In this document: positions 49,701 to 61,197 of the stretch, one piece after another | Numbering within the stretch: the stretch's first letter is position 1 | Layout: each line of letters starts with the position of its first letter | Assembly: GCA_000727475.1 (NCBI GenBank) | Contig: KL647313.1 | Span: 18,396 to 82,395, forward strand | Reading direction: 5' to 3' | DNA: 64,000 bases | From: Sarcocystis neurona | Taxonomy: Eukaryota; Apicomplexa; Conoidasida; Eucoccidiorida; Sarcocystidae | Made by a program: the position numbers and the translations under genes | The notes under the pieces: model-generated | Told to the model about the DNA's origin: nothing | What the model saw: the letters and a program-made list of their open reading frames with translations, nothing else | Database searches by the model: none

Positions 49701-52085
49701 AGACTGAGTGTACATCGGCCACTCGATGGAGGAAAGCACGAGAAGCGCGAACTGCCGGCGCAACCGAACATCCCGATTCAGGTATATGTAGTACGTCCCG
49801 AACAAACGATTTATAAAGCCCTTAGAAGCTTTGCCTGCGTCGGCCGAACACAAACAAAAGGCGGTAGCACAAAAAAACCGTAGTACAGAAATCGTTATCC
49901 ACAAGGTCACGGCAACCCCCGGTACGAACAAACGGTTCCCAAATCAGGCACGATGCAGCAGCGCCCCCAGCCTCAAACGATACTGACGTGCCATGCTTTG
50001 GCAGTTTGTGTCCTGTTCGATGCTTTAGTGGCACCCACACAATCACAAGACACGACCTCACGATGCTGGTGGAAAAAGAGAAATGGTGACGTCCCTCGAG
50101 AAACAAGGCAACCGTGAGATCCTCGCGATCTCTCGTCTAAGCTTACCGTCACCGCCCTCCACGGCAGGTGTTGCGGGCCTACGTTCTTCAAGCGCTTGCA
50201 TGCTCTGAGTTTCCAGAGGACGGTCGTCACCACCGCCACTCGGCCTACGGGAAGGCGGAATCTCAGAATCGTCATCACCTTCACTATCAGCACTGTAGTC
50301 AGAGGATATGGATGGCCTTTCTGTCTCATCACTGTAGCTCGAAGACTCAGAAACTCTTCGCAAAATATCCCAATAACTGTCTCCTGCGTCCCTGTCGAGG
50401 GACAGGTTTTCAGACGGGTGAGGAGACCCCGAAAGGTCTGACAGAACGATATTTTGTACACGGGCACTCTGTGGTGGCCGTGCACCTTCACCGTCCTCGT
50501 CTGTCACCCTATCAGCGCTAGCAACAACCTCATCAGGGATCTTTGTTTGTTGTTGTCGCGGAGGAGTGAACAAAAGTTCGAGTGGCGCCCGCTTCGAAGA
50601 AGCACCGGTGGCTTTGCGTCTACCACTGGGAAGTGAACCATGAAGTTTCGTGCCGCCCTGTTTTCTCGACCAAGGCGGGGGTTGGTCTTGAGGGATAGCC
50701 CCGGCTGTCCCCCAAAAATCTCCATTCTTCAGGTCAGTCAACGACCACCTGTGCTGCCGATTTGAGGGGGAATCTTCACCAGCTGCAGCTAAACGCGTCT
50801 CAGGTCGTGGGCGCACTGGGCTTCCGTTTCCCCTTTTGCCCGAAGAATTCTCCACATTTCTCTTCCGCATCTCATTAAAAGCCGATCTTTCGGTCGCAGG
50901 AACCTGATTCCACAAAGTTTCTGCTACGGAGTGAGGCTTGTCACGCAGCAGTGCCTGGAACTGCATTGCGAAATCGGACGGCAGCTCATCCCGTGAAAAG
51001 GGGTCTGATGGGTTCTGACCAACGGACAAAAGAGGTGCAGGCGGTGTTTCTCCCTCCCAAGAGGACATATTCTTTCCTTTTCTCTGTGGATGTGTATTCC
51101 CGTGGAAAGTCAGCGGATAAAGTGAACCAGCTGCTCCGCCGTTCCGGTGCGGAGACCCATGAGAGAAAGAGGCGCATCGTCGTGTGCGCGGAAATGCATC
51201 GATAAAGTCAGTATCATCATCGTCATCATCATCGTACACTGACTGCAGTGCTGGAGGACTTTCGGCGGCGTCGGTTCTTTGTTGACGTGAAGGATCATCA
51301 CCGTCTGTCGGTGCAGAACGACTCGTGGGAAGTGATGGATCGACAACGGCCGCTCCTCTTGAACTCTGCGGATTCACTTCTGATGAAGCATTCTTAGGAG
51401 CTTTGTTTCCGGGAGCCATCTCATCCGATGTTCCTTGGTCTGATGCTGCTAGCCTTCTACCACTCTGATGCCACAAGCTAGTTTCATCTGGATCCAAGTC
51501 AAACTTCTCCGTTTCTGAGGAAATAGGAGCCTTCTCGCCGTGGGAGTTGCTGTTGCGGAAAGAAGTGCTGGAGAGATATTGATCATGACTTCTACGAAGA
51601 AACTTGTAGTCACCTCCTCGCACGGCTGAGACCTTTCCCATTGCACTTGCAAGCAGAAAAGATGGCAACACGGTTTTTCCACCAAATGAGTTAACAGAAG
51701 ATAAAATGTGAAGCTCAGGTGCATACAGCGTGGCAGGCGTGAGAATCAATAAGGCAGCTGACAATGGGACAACGAAAGATCGCAGGCTGGCACTTGGAAA
51801 ACCAGGCCTGCTGCTGAGTGCCCGTAAACGCCTGCAAAACAATAAAAGCCAGGTAGCCACTGGCAGGGTACAGGTGAAGCAGTAGTCACTTAGAGGTGTA
51901 GACGCCACGCCTGTTCCTCGTTGCTCAGTGCACCTGTTCTGGACCACAGCGTTGGTATTACTTGTCTTCGTAGCCCTGTTGCAGGCCGTGAAGAAGTTGG
52001 GCACGTACTTTGAGAAAAAACGATTTGAATACGCAGATTTTTTTAGGTGAACACCACCACCTCCACTAGCCCGAAGCAAATCCAT
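46736..52085 (-). CDS. Large five-exon membrane protein of unknown function, about 1,527 residues
   Basis: Exons on the - strand are 52,085-50,147; 49,834-49,587; 49,471-49,270; 48,982-47,731; 47,678-46,736. Donors are GTAAGC, GTAAGG, GTAAGT and GTGCGT, acceptors all end CAG, phases agree at each junction, and the total is 4,584 bases. Residues about 103-120 are hydrophobic (VVPLSAALLILTPATLY), a signal anchor or signal peptide. Residues 150-645 are Ser/Pro-rich, low-complexity and acidic, with a DDDDDDD run near 285. A well-ordered region (about 647-1,213) has alternating helices and strands and no motif I recognise. Two membrane segments close together (about 1,220-1,236 and 1,254-1,278) form a hairpin, followed by WWVACICGP and a polar tail. 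The first exon may hide an intron (acceptor TTTTATTGTTTTGCAG near 51,835), which would change the N terminus. The last 60 residues are less certain. Confidence 0.8.
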
Positions 52086-52186
52086 TTTCCTCTGGCCACG
52101 GAAGATGCACGCATCAGACGCTCATCACTGCTGCATTTCAGCTGCTTCTGCCGCCGCCTGTTCTCATTCCTAGGAAAGAGCAGATT

Positions 52187-52636
52187 ATGAAAGCGATGGT
52201 GACAGTGGTATTGTCAGCTGATGTCCCTTCAAACCACCTCTTTCCGGATGACGGCCCGCAGGAGTGCTCTCTCGACAGTCGCGATTCCTCCTTGCTCGCT
52301 CTCCACGAATCATACCCACTTCCAACATACGCGCGCTCCGTACTTTTTGGCATATCGAAGCGACATGCTCGTCCCGACCAGAACATACCGGTGAACTGTA
52401 GAGAATTAGTGTACACGCGACGCAGCTTGCAGCTTGTTGCCGCGGGACGTAGTATAAAGCTGCGCGCAGTATTCCATCAGCCCATGCAAAAGTGCTTGCT
52501 TCCTACGTTGGACGTTGTGACCACGTGTGGAAGCTTTCGCCATGCGCCAACAAAAAGGAACTTCGATTTCCGCGCATTGTATTTCCAGCTCGTGAAAGGG
52601 TGGGAACATGTGGGGTATCACATCACCTTAACGTGA
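52187..52636 (+). CDS. Candidate small unrecognised protein
   Basis: A 149-codon ATG-to-TGA frame lying 101 bases from, and divergent to, the ATG of the large membrane gene. Codon use looks coding throughout (NHLFPDDGPQECSL, NFDFRALYFQLVKGWEHVGY). It could share a bidirectional promoter with its neighbour, or be a chance frame across that gene's 5' region. No motif is recognised. Confidence 0.3.
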   Translation: MKAMVTVVLSADVPSNHLFPDDGPQECSLDSRDSSLLALHESYPLPTYARSVLFGISKRHARPDQNIPVNCRELVYTRRSLQLVAAGRSIKLRAVFHQPMQKCLLPTLDVVTTCGSFRHAPTKRNFDFRALYFQLVKGWEHVGYHITLT

Positions 52637-52639
52637 TCC

Positions 52640-53870
52640 CCTCTAGCCGCCATTACTCGCCAATGCAGCCACTCGAAGAAATGGCGAAAAGTTCCGGCTC
52701 CGGAGATGCAAGAGGGTACGACAGAAGTCGAGGAGGAGAGGCATCCGAGCCGTACGGGAGCTCGTGACAGTTATATAGTTTAGAGAGAGTGCGACAAATA
52801 CACGATCACCACTACATCAGTCAGTTACTGCTGACTGCGCGACGACTAATGAAGGCGTATACGACGCAGAGGTCTGCCCTAAATTCTCAATGCCCATGTC
52901 GGACGCGTCGCTAACCAGTCCGCGTGTTCCCGCCTGCCTCCCGCCCAACCGTCACAACTGACGTGAATCGAGGACCCGCCAGCGTCGCTTCCACCCAGTG
53001 GCATCGATGTCCAATCAACGGTGACGGACACTCAACCTGTCTCAATTTTGTTATTTAAAGCGCCCATCATATCGTACTGTCGATCCGAGCACAAAGGGTC
53101 GTCAGAAATGAAAAATCGTAGGTCGTAAGCGTTTGTCCCTGCGACCTGACAGCAGGCTGAGCGTGCTTGAAGGGTGCGTACCTTGGTAGGACTACATGGT
53201 GCAAACGAAGCAGTTGCAAAGTGAAAGCTCACTAAGGACTCTGCGACCAGCAGAAGTGTATAAGTTGGAAGACTGAGTTTGTGCAGTTGGCGTGCAAGAC
53301 TTTTGGTTCATTAAAGACCGCACCATGCAGATGTCAACCAGTGTGGGGTCACTTTTTGGGCTCAGCGCGCACCAGGTCGTCTTTGTGAATGTTCTGGTTG
53401 TCTTCCAAATTCAAAGAAACTTTTATTCCACGGTGAGTGTGTTTCTGTACGATGTACAACCGAAGCTGCTGCATATCGACGAACCTGTGCATAGGATGCT
53501 GGGGACTGCAGCTCCAATGGATTATTATTGAAGGAGGGAAGCTAAAATATTACCTTGAATTCATAATCATTTTGGGGCATTATTTTTTTCGGTGTGTCTG
53601 TCCTTACTTTTTTTCCACACTAGCGGCTACCCGAGTTAACTGTCATCTGGCCGGAACACAGTGTAGTCATAACTGATGAGGCAAGAGTACCGTACCGCAA
53701 GGGTGATTTCGTCACCTTTACGTTACTGCACCGTTGTTGCGAGTGCAACCACGGCCAGTCATTTTCCGCACGAGGAGCAAGACAGACTACGCTGGATCAA
53801 GCGTTCCCCTCTACGTTAAGCAACCCACAGTGGCAGCCGAATAAATTTCACCTGTGCACAGCTCACGGCG
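52640..53870. other. No supported gene
   Basis: A short frame at 52,663-52,767 (MQPLEEMAKSSGSGDARGYD) could be a further exon of the preceding candidate. A - strand frame at 53,032-53,232 contains a GTACGC donor-like site. Neither can be supported further. Confidence 0.35.
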
Positions 53871-53871
53871 C

Positions 53872-54721
53872 ATGTTTATCGCCTTCACCGCCTTTGTGCT
53901 TTGTTCGCTGGGGCTTGTTTGCTCTTGTGGGGTGTGAGTTCGGTAGCACCGTTTCTCGGACTTCTTCAGCAGCTCTTCCTCTGGTCACAAGCATTTTACG
54001 GACATCGACTTGACTCGCAGGCGCTGCGGACTGTATCGATTCTAGGCGCCAGACGCTTGCTTTGCACACGCAGCAACTTTCGCGATCTCCTTTCGTGAGG
54101 TTCGTCACTTCGTTTTCCCCTATTTGGCGTGTTGACGCTGGTAACTGTGGCAAAGGACAGGTTGCACCCGTTAGTAGAACAGTTCATAACTGGGCATTTC
54201 AGCGGTGGGAAAAAGAGCAACGAGCACTTCAGGGCATGTCAGCTACAACTGCGCAGCCGCCTGGCGCTTTGCCGCGCGAAGAACAGCACTGTAACATTGG
54301 TATCATTTCCGAGAGCACAGTCAGACTTAGTGGCAGTGTTTTACTATACACGTGCAGAAGGTTGGAATGCAGTTGAACGTCGTCATGAGGGACTTGAGTA
54401 GCGTGAATAAAGAAACCCACACTTCGCGCGAAACTCTCCACTAAAGACAAAGTTGCGTGTCGGTGCAGGAAATCAGAGCGGTGCCGCCGTCGCAGTGCCG
54501 ATAGATTACCCTCTGTGTTGAACCGGTACAATGTAGGATCCCGGAGCTCTAACCAGTTGGTGCTACAGCCGGCAAACCCCACGAATGTTTTTCAGTTAGG
54601 CAGCGCACGGGAAGTTTTAGGGCCTATTTTTGTATGTCCACAAAAAGGCTGTAATTTCCTGGGCGTCTGTCTCAAACACCATGCAAGCTTCGTCAGAGTG
54701 CTGTTGATTCCGATGTCGTGA
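53872..54721 (+). CDS. Candidate multi-exon gene with hydrophobic N terminus
   Basis: An ATG at 53,872 opens MFIRLHRLCALFAGACLLLW, which resembles a signal peptide or anchor, and stays open to about 54,100. A frame ending at 54,401 (LHPLVEQFITGHFSGGKKSN, then DLVAVFYYTRAEGWNAVERR) looks coding. A third block starts after TCGGTGCAG at 54,469 (KSERCRRRSADRLPSVLNRY) and may end at a GTATGT donor near 54,631. The joins between blocks are not resolved. No family is recognised. Confidence 0.28.
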
Positions 54722-55072
54722 CAGGCCGCAGTTGTCCGCCTACAGCCCCGGGAATAGCTACGCCGCAGGAAGAAAACACTTTCACTTCTTTATCGTCCAC
54801 GACTGAAGTTTCTTCTCTCTACGGAGGTAGACCAGCTTTCGAGATCTTGTGTGTGTCCCACCTCGTCCCACCTCGCTCCCGGAGAGGACACGAGCGTGGC
54901 CATTTGTATGGAAGAGTTGGTAGAATCTCCTTATCGCCTTCAAATGTGCACCACGTCCGTTAGCTCCTAACCTCATAGAGCAGGCCGAGTGGAGCGACAG
55001 AGCGGAGCCTCGCAAACGTGGTGCCTCCACCCCAGCGGCGATGCCATCCATTAGCGTAACACTTATGAACAA

Positions 55073-55414
55073 GTGAAAACAAGGGCTATAGTATTTCGGG
55101 TCTGCGTCAACCTTTGCAGTGCAAAAAGCCCCCTTCTGAAAGCCTTTGTGCGTCAACGCCGACTCTGGTCTGAAGTCACATCAGTAAGACGCTCCACACA
55201 CAGGCAGGTGCATCGTTGCCCGCCAGTGGAGGTGTTCACGGCGAGTACAAGCGAAGGACATCGGATGGCTCCGTGTACCCGTGTAGGGGTATCGCAGAAA
55301 GTAACATCTGAGAAAGGGTATATCTCTGCAGCGAAGACTGACTACGGGTACCTAATTTCTCGTTCAAAGGAATACATTGTGCGCCGCAGGTGTTCATTCG
55401 CCTTGAACTACTGA
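55073..55414 (+). CDS. Candidate exon or small gene, strand uncertain
   Basis: A 113-codon frame reading NLCSAKSPLLKAFVRQRR and GYISAAKTDYGYLISRSKEY, ending FALNY and TGA. A shorter opposite-strand frame (55,236-55,424) also reads plausibly, so both strand and reality are uncertain. It may continue the candidate gene on its left. Confidence 0.2.
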   Translation: MKTRAIVFRVCVNLCSAKSPLLKAFVRQRRLWSEVTSVRRSTHRQVHRCPPVEVFTASTSEGHRMAPCTRVGVSQKVTSEKGYISAAKTDYGYLISRSKEYIVRRRCSFALNY

Positions 55415-55439
55415 CGGCCTTCACAGTTAGAGGTGGTCT

Positions 55440-56475
55440 CTCTTTTCGTACAGAACGCCGTTACCTCCGTGTTCGCCACTGGCGGTACTCCGTGGCTACC
55501 ACTAAAGGGATCCTGCGCCGCTTCAAACGATTCAGCTTCCCTACTTGGACCACACTAGAGCGTTGATCCACGTATAGCGTCGAGCACGAATGCGGCCGTG
55601 CTGTTGCTGTAGGACGGCATTCGGATTGCCACACTCTTCACACAAGGGCCCTCCGTCGTTTACCTTACGGCTACTCGATAGCTGGGTGATTTCTCTGAAC
55701 CTGCTTGGCCAACGCAGCTGCGAAGCTGAGGGCACTTTGACGTAAGGAGTTCGTGACAATTGGTTGCGAGAATTTGTGTCCGTCTTTGATCAACAGGAAC
55801 CAGCCGCATTCCGTTCTCTTATGGTACCTCCTGTCCCTTGTTGCTCATATCCTGATGCGTCCTTCCCCAGCACGTGCTGTCAGGAAGTGAAGGACAACAT
55901 GCTGCGCAGGTGAAAGGCATAAGCGCCACCGTTGCCCCTCTCGTATTTTTTACTCCTGAGCCTCCCACTGAGGTCACCTGAAGGCTGCAACCGTTTTTTG
56001 GCCGCTTTCAATACAAAGTTACCCATGCCTGTTCGCCAGCTTCTTTCACGCGACGCTGATAGGTGAACTGCCTTTACCATACGCTTGCTGAGGTGATACG
56101 GATGCATGAGTTACCACGCCTTAGTGCATGACGTTTATCGTTGGTGTTTTACAAATACTCTGACTCTCAGAAGTTCTTTCCAAAGTGACAAATCCGTCGC
56201 TTAAATTGTGTGGGTGCGTGACAAGATAAGTTCACTATAGAAATAGCGTTTTTCGTTATAAGCGAACGGCGAACAGAAATAATTGAGCGCAGCAGCCGTG
56301 GTTTTTCTGCTGTCTGTGTAATCTGCAGGTGTGTAGGGTTACTTGCCAGCGTTCTGTAATCCCAGCCCGCAGTGGTGCTTGCTACGTCGCCACCCACGTT
56401 GACGTTTGAGGCGGGTACAGTCTCACCGTCTGTTGCACACTGATTTGTTGGTCTTCGGCTGGAAACAGCGGCCAT
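55440..56475 (-). CDS. Candidate - strand gene, N-terminal exons
   Basis: The ATG at 56,475 starts MAAVSSRRPTNQCATDGETV, with a possible donor GTAACC after 56,343. Further left on the same strand lie coding-like blocks at 55,900-56,107 (HLSKRMVKAVHLSASRERSW), at 55,541-55,759 (PLCEECGNPNAVLQQQHGR) and at about 55,450-55,550 (REAESFEAAQDPF, before a GTAACG donor). CEECG could be half of a zinc site. Borders are not resolved and the identity is unknown. Confidence 0.28.
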
Positions 56476-56499
56476 GTTTGCGTCGCGCTGTTCTGTCTC

Positions 56500-59400
56500 A
56501 ATCGCGCAATCCCGCCGCTAAAGCATTACTGTTAGCTCTACAGTGTGGAATGCACTGTCATTCGACGTCGATGCCGTACGCTTCAAAGACGAGGAATGCT
56601 TAGCTGAGGTGGAAGCCACCAGACGTCCTTCTGGCGTCTTTGCCACTGCCTCCGTTTAAACAACACTTCAAAGAGACTAAGTTTTTTACGCGACTTGCTA
56701 CCTAATGCTGCGTGCTTCCCTTACCTCTGGGTCTCCGTCCCGACTTAGTGCAAAGCGTATAAAGTTAACCGTGAGCCTTCCTATTGAAGATGCGCGTACC
56801 CTCCACGAAACTGCGATGTACTTTGGTTGCTGAGATCGCCACAACACTTCTGCGTCCGTCTGTGCCATACGGAGTACGGGAGACTTCTGGTGTTCCTCGT
56901 AGCGTGACCTTCGAGGAGAGGCACCTAGGTTTTTTCTTACACAGTTCGACCAGAAGAAAAGAGTGTTGAAACTACGCGTGATCAGCCATCACGCCGGCGA
57001 GTTTTGTGCAGGCGCACATGGTAAGCAGTGTGTGCACCAAACTGAGGCTACAATCAAACTTCATACGGCTGTCCAACGAGACCTTTCCGTGCAAATTTTA
57101 TTCAGTGGTGTGTGTCTCCTACTCGCGCAACACCGTTCTATGCTTACTAGTAGCCTTCCGCTGTCTCCTTTCGCTGCGGGAAAAAGCTTGCACACCCTGC
57201 CAGTGAAGAATGGCTGCTCAACAGGACTGACAGTACACGACGGCTTCTCGACTTCAAGTTTTCCACGTGTAGTTATGATTAGGTACACGGGGAATGCACG
57301 TGCGCCGTGGGTAACTGTCTAGCCGTGCTGCTTTCGGTGTATGGCAGTTCCCTTACGGCGGTTTGCGTTCCCCTTCGAGATTATTTTTCCGTCTGATGGA
57401 GATACTGCTGAAGCTTTCCTGGTATTGCCTGATACTCAACGTTGTAATATCACAATGACAGACATATTATTCCCACATAGCACGACAAACAAAATTTCAT
57501 CTGCCGACGATTGTTCTTTCTTGCGAAAGTCCCCCTCGCTCTCGTATCCTGCAGTGAGCTCTTTTGTAATTGCCGCGTGCGTCCCCAGTCACGAGAGTTG
57601 AAACTTCTGTTCGTTGCGCTCCCGAGGTGTTGCTTTGTTGGGGATAGTTGTGGACGCTGTTTCGCAGCCCCTTCCATCATGCAGCTGTGGAGTTCTGCGT
57701 CTTGTCATTTCTACCCCGGTGCCCAGACTTCCGAACGCTCCACTTCTGTATTTTAGGCATAGTGTGTTGTTGCTCGTGCACGATGGCGTTTTTATTTCGC
57801 CCCAGAGCCCCTGCCGCCGCCCTCAATTCACCTGCTGGAGACACCACGAGAACCCCCTTTTGCTTTTGCACTCGCCGTTACGCAGATTCCCTATTTCGTA
57901 GCCCAGTTCGGCGCTCCGGTATGCTCACTACATGAAACTTTTTTTTCCTCGTTTGTTTGTCCGTTCGCTCCCACGCTGCTTAGTCACTTCGGATTTATAC
58001 ACACATGGTATAGTGCTTGCATATGACGCTGTGCTAGGGTGTAGTTGCGCTGCGGTGTAGTCGCAGTTCCCGTATGTTGGGAATCAGGTCTACTGCGCCT
58101 CTAATGATAAAAGACACTTTTATCCAGAGACCCGTCTGACTTTCTCCACATCTGGCCTTACGCAGACCGGCTGCTCACAGGGTTCCTCCTTTGAGCCTTC
58201 GGTAGACTCTGGTGCCCACGTTTCTTCTCTTCACGTCCCTCAAGCAATCATTCGTATCTTAACCGTTTGACGAGAACATCTTCGATGTTTCCTGTTTTGA
58301 AAGGCTCTCTTGCAGAGCGTCCATTCCACCGTGGCGGTATGTATACATACTTTGTAGTGGCACCTGCTGCGTGTGAAGTATATGCGGAACACGTGCACAC
58401 GGCTGCTCAATGTCGAGCGTCGACACGCAGTACGCGTCGATCTAATCAGCCGGTCGTCACCGCTTCTCCTTCCGTTGTATGCGAATGATGTCTGAGATGG
58501 TCGCTCACACTTGGAAAGTGCAACATCCGTGCGCCTTTCAGCAAAAGGAGCTTGGCGCGTATAGTGTCCTTCATCACCAGCGTAACACTGCCAAAGCGTA
58601 ACAGTACTTACTGAGGACTGTATGAATACCTAGGGGAAAAGAAAGTCCGATAATAGCGTGGCAGAACAAGACTGATTTAGTGCAGTTCACAACTTGAGGT
58701 GTTCTAGCTCTGTTGAGTACCTGTGTGTGATGGGCGACCAAAACTGCTACGCTAATCCGGAAACTTTACAGACACCCTACATCCGGCATATCTATCTCAC
58801 ACAAGTATCAACAATGCGTATGGACATTTTCAGTCAACAGGAGAATGCAGTAACACGACCGTAGCCACGTGCAGAAAGTAGTACAACTCTCGCGTGACGA
58901 ACACACCAGACGCACAAAAACGTGAACGCTGCTCTGTGCGCATGCGTCGCGGCGCAGCTCCAGGAGTGCCTGCTTCGCGAATGTGCGTTCTCTGCATCTT
59001 GTCCGTTTCCCTCTGCCTTTCGTGCGGCTCTACCCTTCCCAGTGCATGTATCGCTGTGCCTCGGTGTTTGCTTCTTTTCTGCTGCGGCTCTCTGTATGGG
59101 AGTCCGAGGACTGCCACGAGCATGTGCAGCGCGCTCCATTTGGACTGCGCTATTACTCTATTGTGTTTCGTGCATGTACAACGTACTGTCCGTCACACAG
59201 CGCAACAACAAATCGAAAAAAACAATTATCAGGGTTGCGCAGACACATGCGGGGGAGAAAATATCTGTTTTTGCAATAGAAAGGGTTAAAGAGAGGGCGT
59301 GCCCGCAGTCTTTCAAGAAAGCTCCTGCGTTGAAACACTGCGCCGAAGAGCAGCGAACCGCGGGTTCTCCGAATATTACAGAACCAGCGTCAGCCTAGTT

Positions 59401-60380
59401 GCAAATCTTCTCCAGCCGGAAGGAAGAAAGAAGACTGCTTCGCTTTGACGCCCTAGCAAAGAAGAAGAACTCTCGACGACGGCACGTGCTCTGTTTTTCT
59501 GCACCCGCTACGCCCTGCTTCCTTTTCGTTCCTTGGTTCTTCCCGGTATCGTCTCCTCACGTCGCCAGTCTTTTGTTTCTCTTCTTTCTTTTGCTTTTCT
59601 CCTGTATTATTTGGCCTTTCCCCCTGTGTTCCGCGCAGATTTTCCGGCAGCCGCCTCTACAGGAAACGGGACTCTGCCCTCCTTACTTTGTGTCCCCCCC
59701 GTGCTGCCGCCACTCGTTTAGACCAGCGTTTTGCGCGCATGCAACGGGGCGGGTAGAAATGGAAGTCTAGTTTCGTTCTGTCACTCTCCGTACTTTCTGA
59801 AAACCACCGCTTCACTGTCTAATGCACGGCGGTCAGCCAGGCAGCAATTCGCCCGTCATCGTAGCAGCTGCGCCTTCCCGTTATGTACCAAGAACCATGT
59901 ATCTATCAACTACATCCCCAAATGGTGCGTGCGTATTAGATGAATTTATGCAAACGCATGGCTCTCACAGAAAAAGACGTAGACCCGTGCACGCATAAAA
60001 TATGAGGATAAAAATGCACACATGCACATAAATCCCTCCTTGACCACGTACGCCTGGACGTGTGTGTGTACATACGCTACCGTAGTTGAACTTGTGAACG
60101 TGTCCCGGTGCGCGCCTACGTGCAGCATTTGCATTTGTCTGTATATACGTATGCAACTAAAGTAAGGGGAACACCGACTTTTTTGCGTCCACATTCATGT
60201 GACGTCCGGTGTGGCTATAGTCAGAGTCGTACGTGCCTTTTTGCATACGTAAAATGTACGTCTGTTGGGCGCTTGTGTAGCTCGAGTGCTTACCCCTACA
60301 CATACACACACACGCCTGTGGAAAAGAAGAAGTTTTGTGTTGCTCCACAGACGCTTGCCATAGGTAGACGTAGGTCATCT
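56500..60380. other. Repeat-poor stretch with only weak frames
   Basis: A 50-codon ATG frame at 57,783-57,935 (MAFLFRPRAPAAALNSPAGD) is basic and Ser/Ala-rich and could be a targeting peptide exon. A frame at 58,922-59,398 ends in a Lys/Glu-rich tail (NNKSKKTIIRVAQTHAGEK). Neither is supported by splice joins. The + strand at 59,480-59,640 is pyrimidine-rich. Confidence 0.4.
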
Positions 60381-60639
60381 GCGAGACGACGACTGCGTTT
60401 GCTGCAGTTTGAAGGAAAGGGAGAAAGGCGCAAGGCGGGTGCGCTGGGTGGGTCGGTTTTTTTTTCTCTGCGAAGGGTACCCCAGGAAGGGGAGAGAAAG
60501 TGGAAGGAACAAAGAGGGACAGGGAGAGTGAGAAGCAAAGCGCGGCGTTGCGACACCAACGCAAGTCTCCCTCAGCTGCGGCAGGAGAGGAAAGAACTTC
60601 TTCACCAGAGCGACAGAAGGGGCAGTAGTTGAACTCGAG

Positions 60640-61190
60640 AGCAGCAACTTGTGCCGTAGTTGCAACAGCAGCAGCTGTAACAGCAACGACAGCGACGGGC
60701 CTGCCGCAGCAGGAGCGGCAGCAGGAGTTCGAAAGCCGCAACAACAGCAGTCGGGTTGCTTCCGTGTGGCTGCAGAAGCAGCTCAAGGATGCAGTCGCTG
60801 CTACAGCAGAAGCAGAAACAGCAGCAGCAGTACTTGAAAGACTGTAGTGCAGCAGCGGGACCAACTTAGACTGCTCGAAAACGGCGGCGTCGTGGCGAAG
60901 AAGGAAGTCTACCGGCATCCCTAGCAGCAGTAGGAGAACTTGAGCAGCTGCAGCTGCCGCAGAAGCAGCAGCATCGCGATTCGTTTCACCAGCAGCAGCA
61001 GCAGACGCAGCAGCGTTGAAGACAACGACCCCAGCAGCAGCTGAAAGCGTGATTTAGCCGACGGCCAGGAGCAACAGCAGTGCGCAAATAGCGGCGGGGA
61101 GTGAATTTCTTCACCAGGGACAGGAACAGCCTTCAGAATCAGCAGGAAGAGCAGGAATTGAGCAACTCCAAGAGCAGAACAAGCGGCAGC
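60640..61190. repeat. CAG-type triplet tract upstream of the Y14-like gene
   Basis: The second repeat-rich block starts here with CAG/AGC triplets on the + strand, ending just before the ATG at 61,198. It probably includes the promoter or 5' untranslated sequence of that gene. Frames on both strands across it are repeat artefacts. Confidence 0.8.
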
Positions 61191-61197
61191 AGCAACC

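Noticed and set aside
53872..54401. Possible SAG-type surface antigen
   Set aside because: A hydrophobic N terminus followed by Cys-containing sequence suggested this Eimeria family. The Cys spacing and typical motifs do not match, so no family was assigned.
60157..60918. 253-codon - strand frame
   Set aside because: Ala/Val/Ser-rich reading of the CAG tract upstream of the Y14-like gene; composition follows the repeat.
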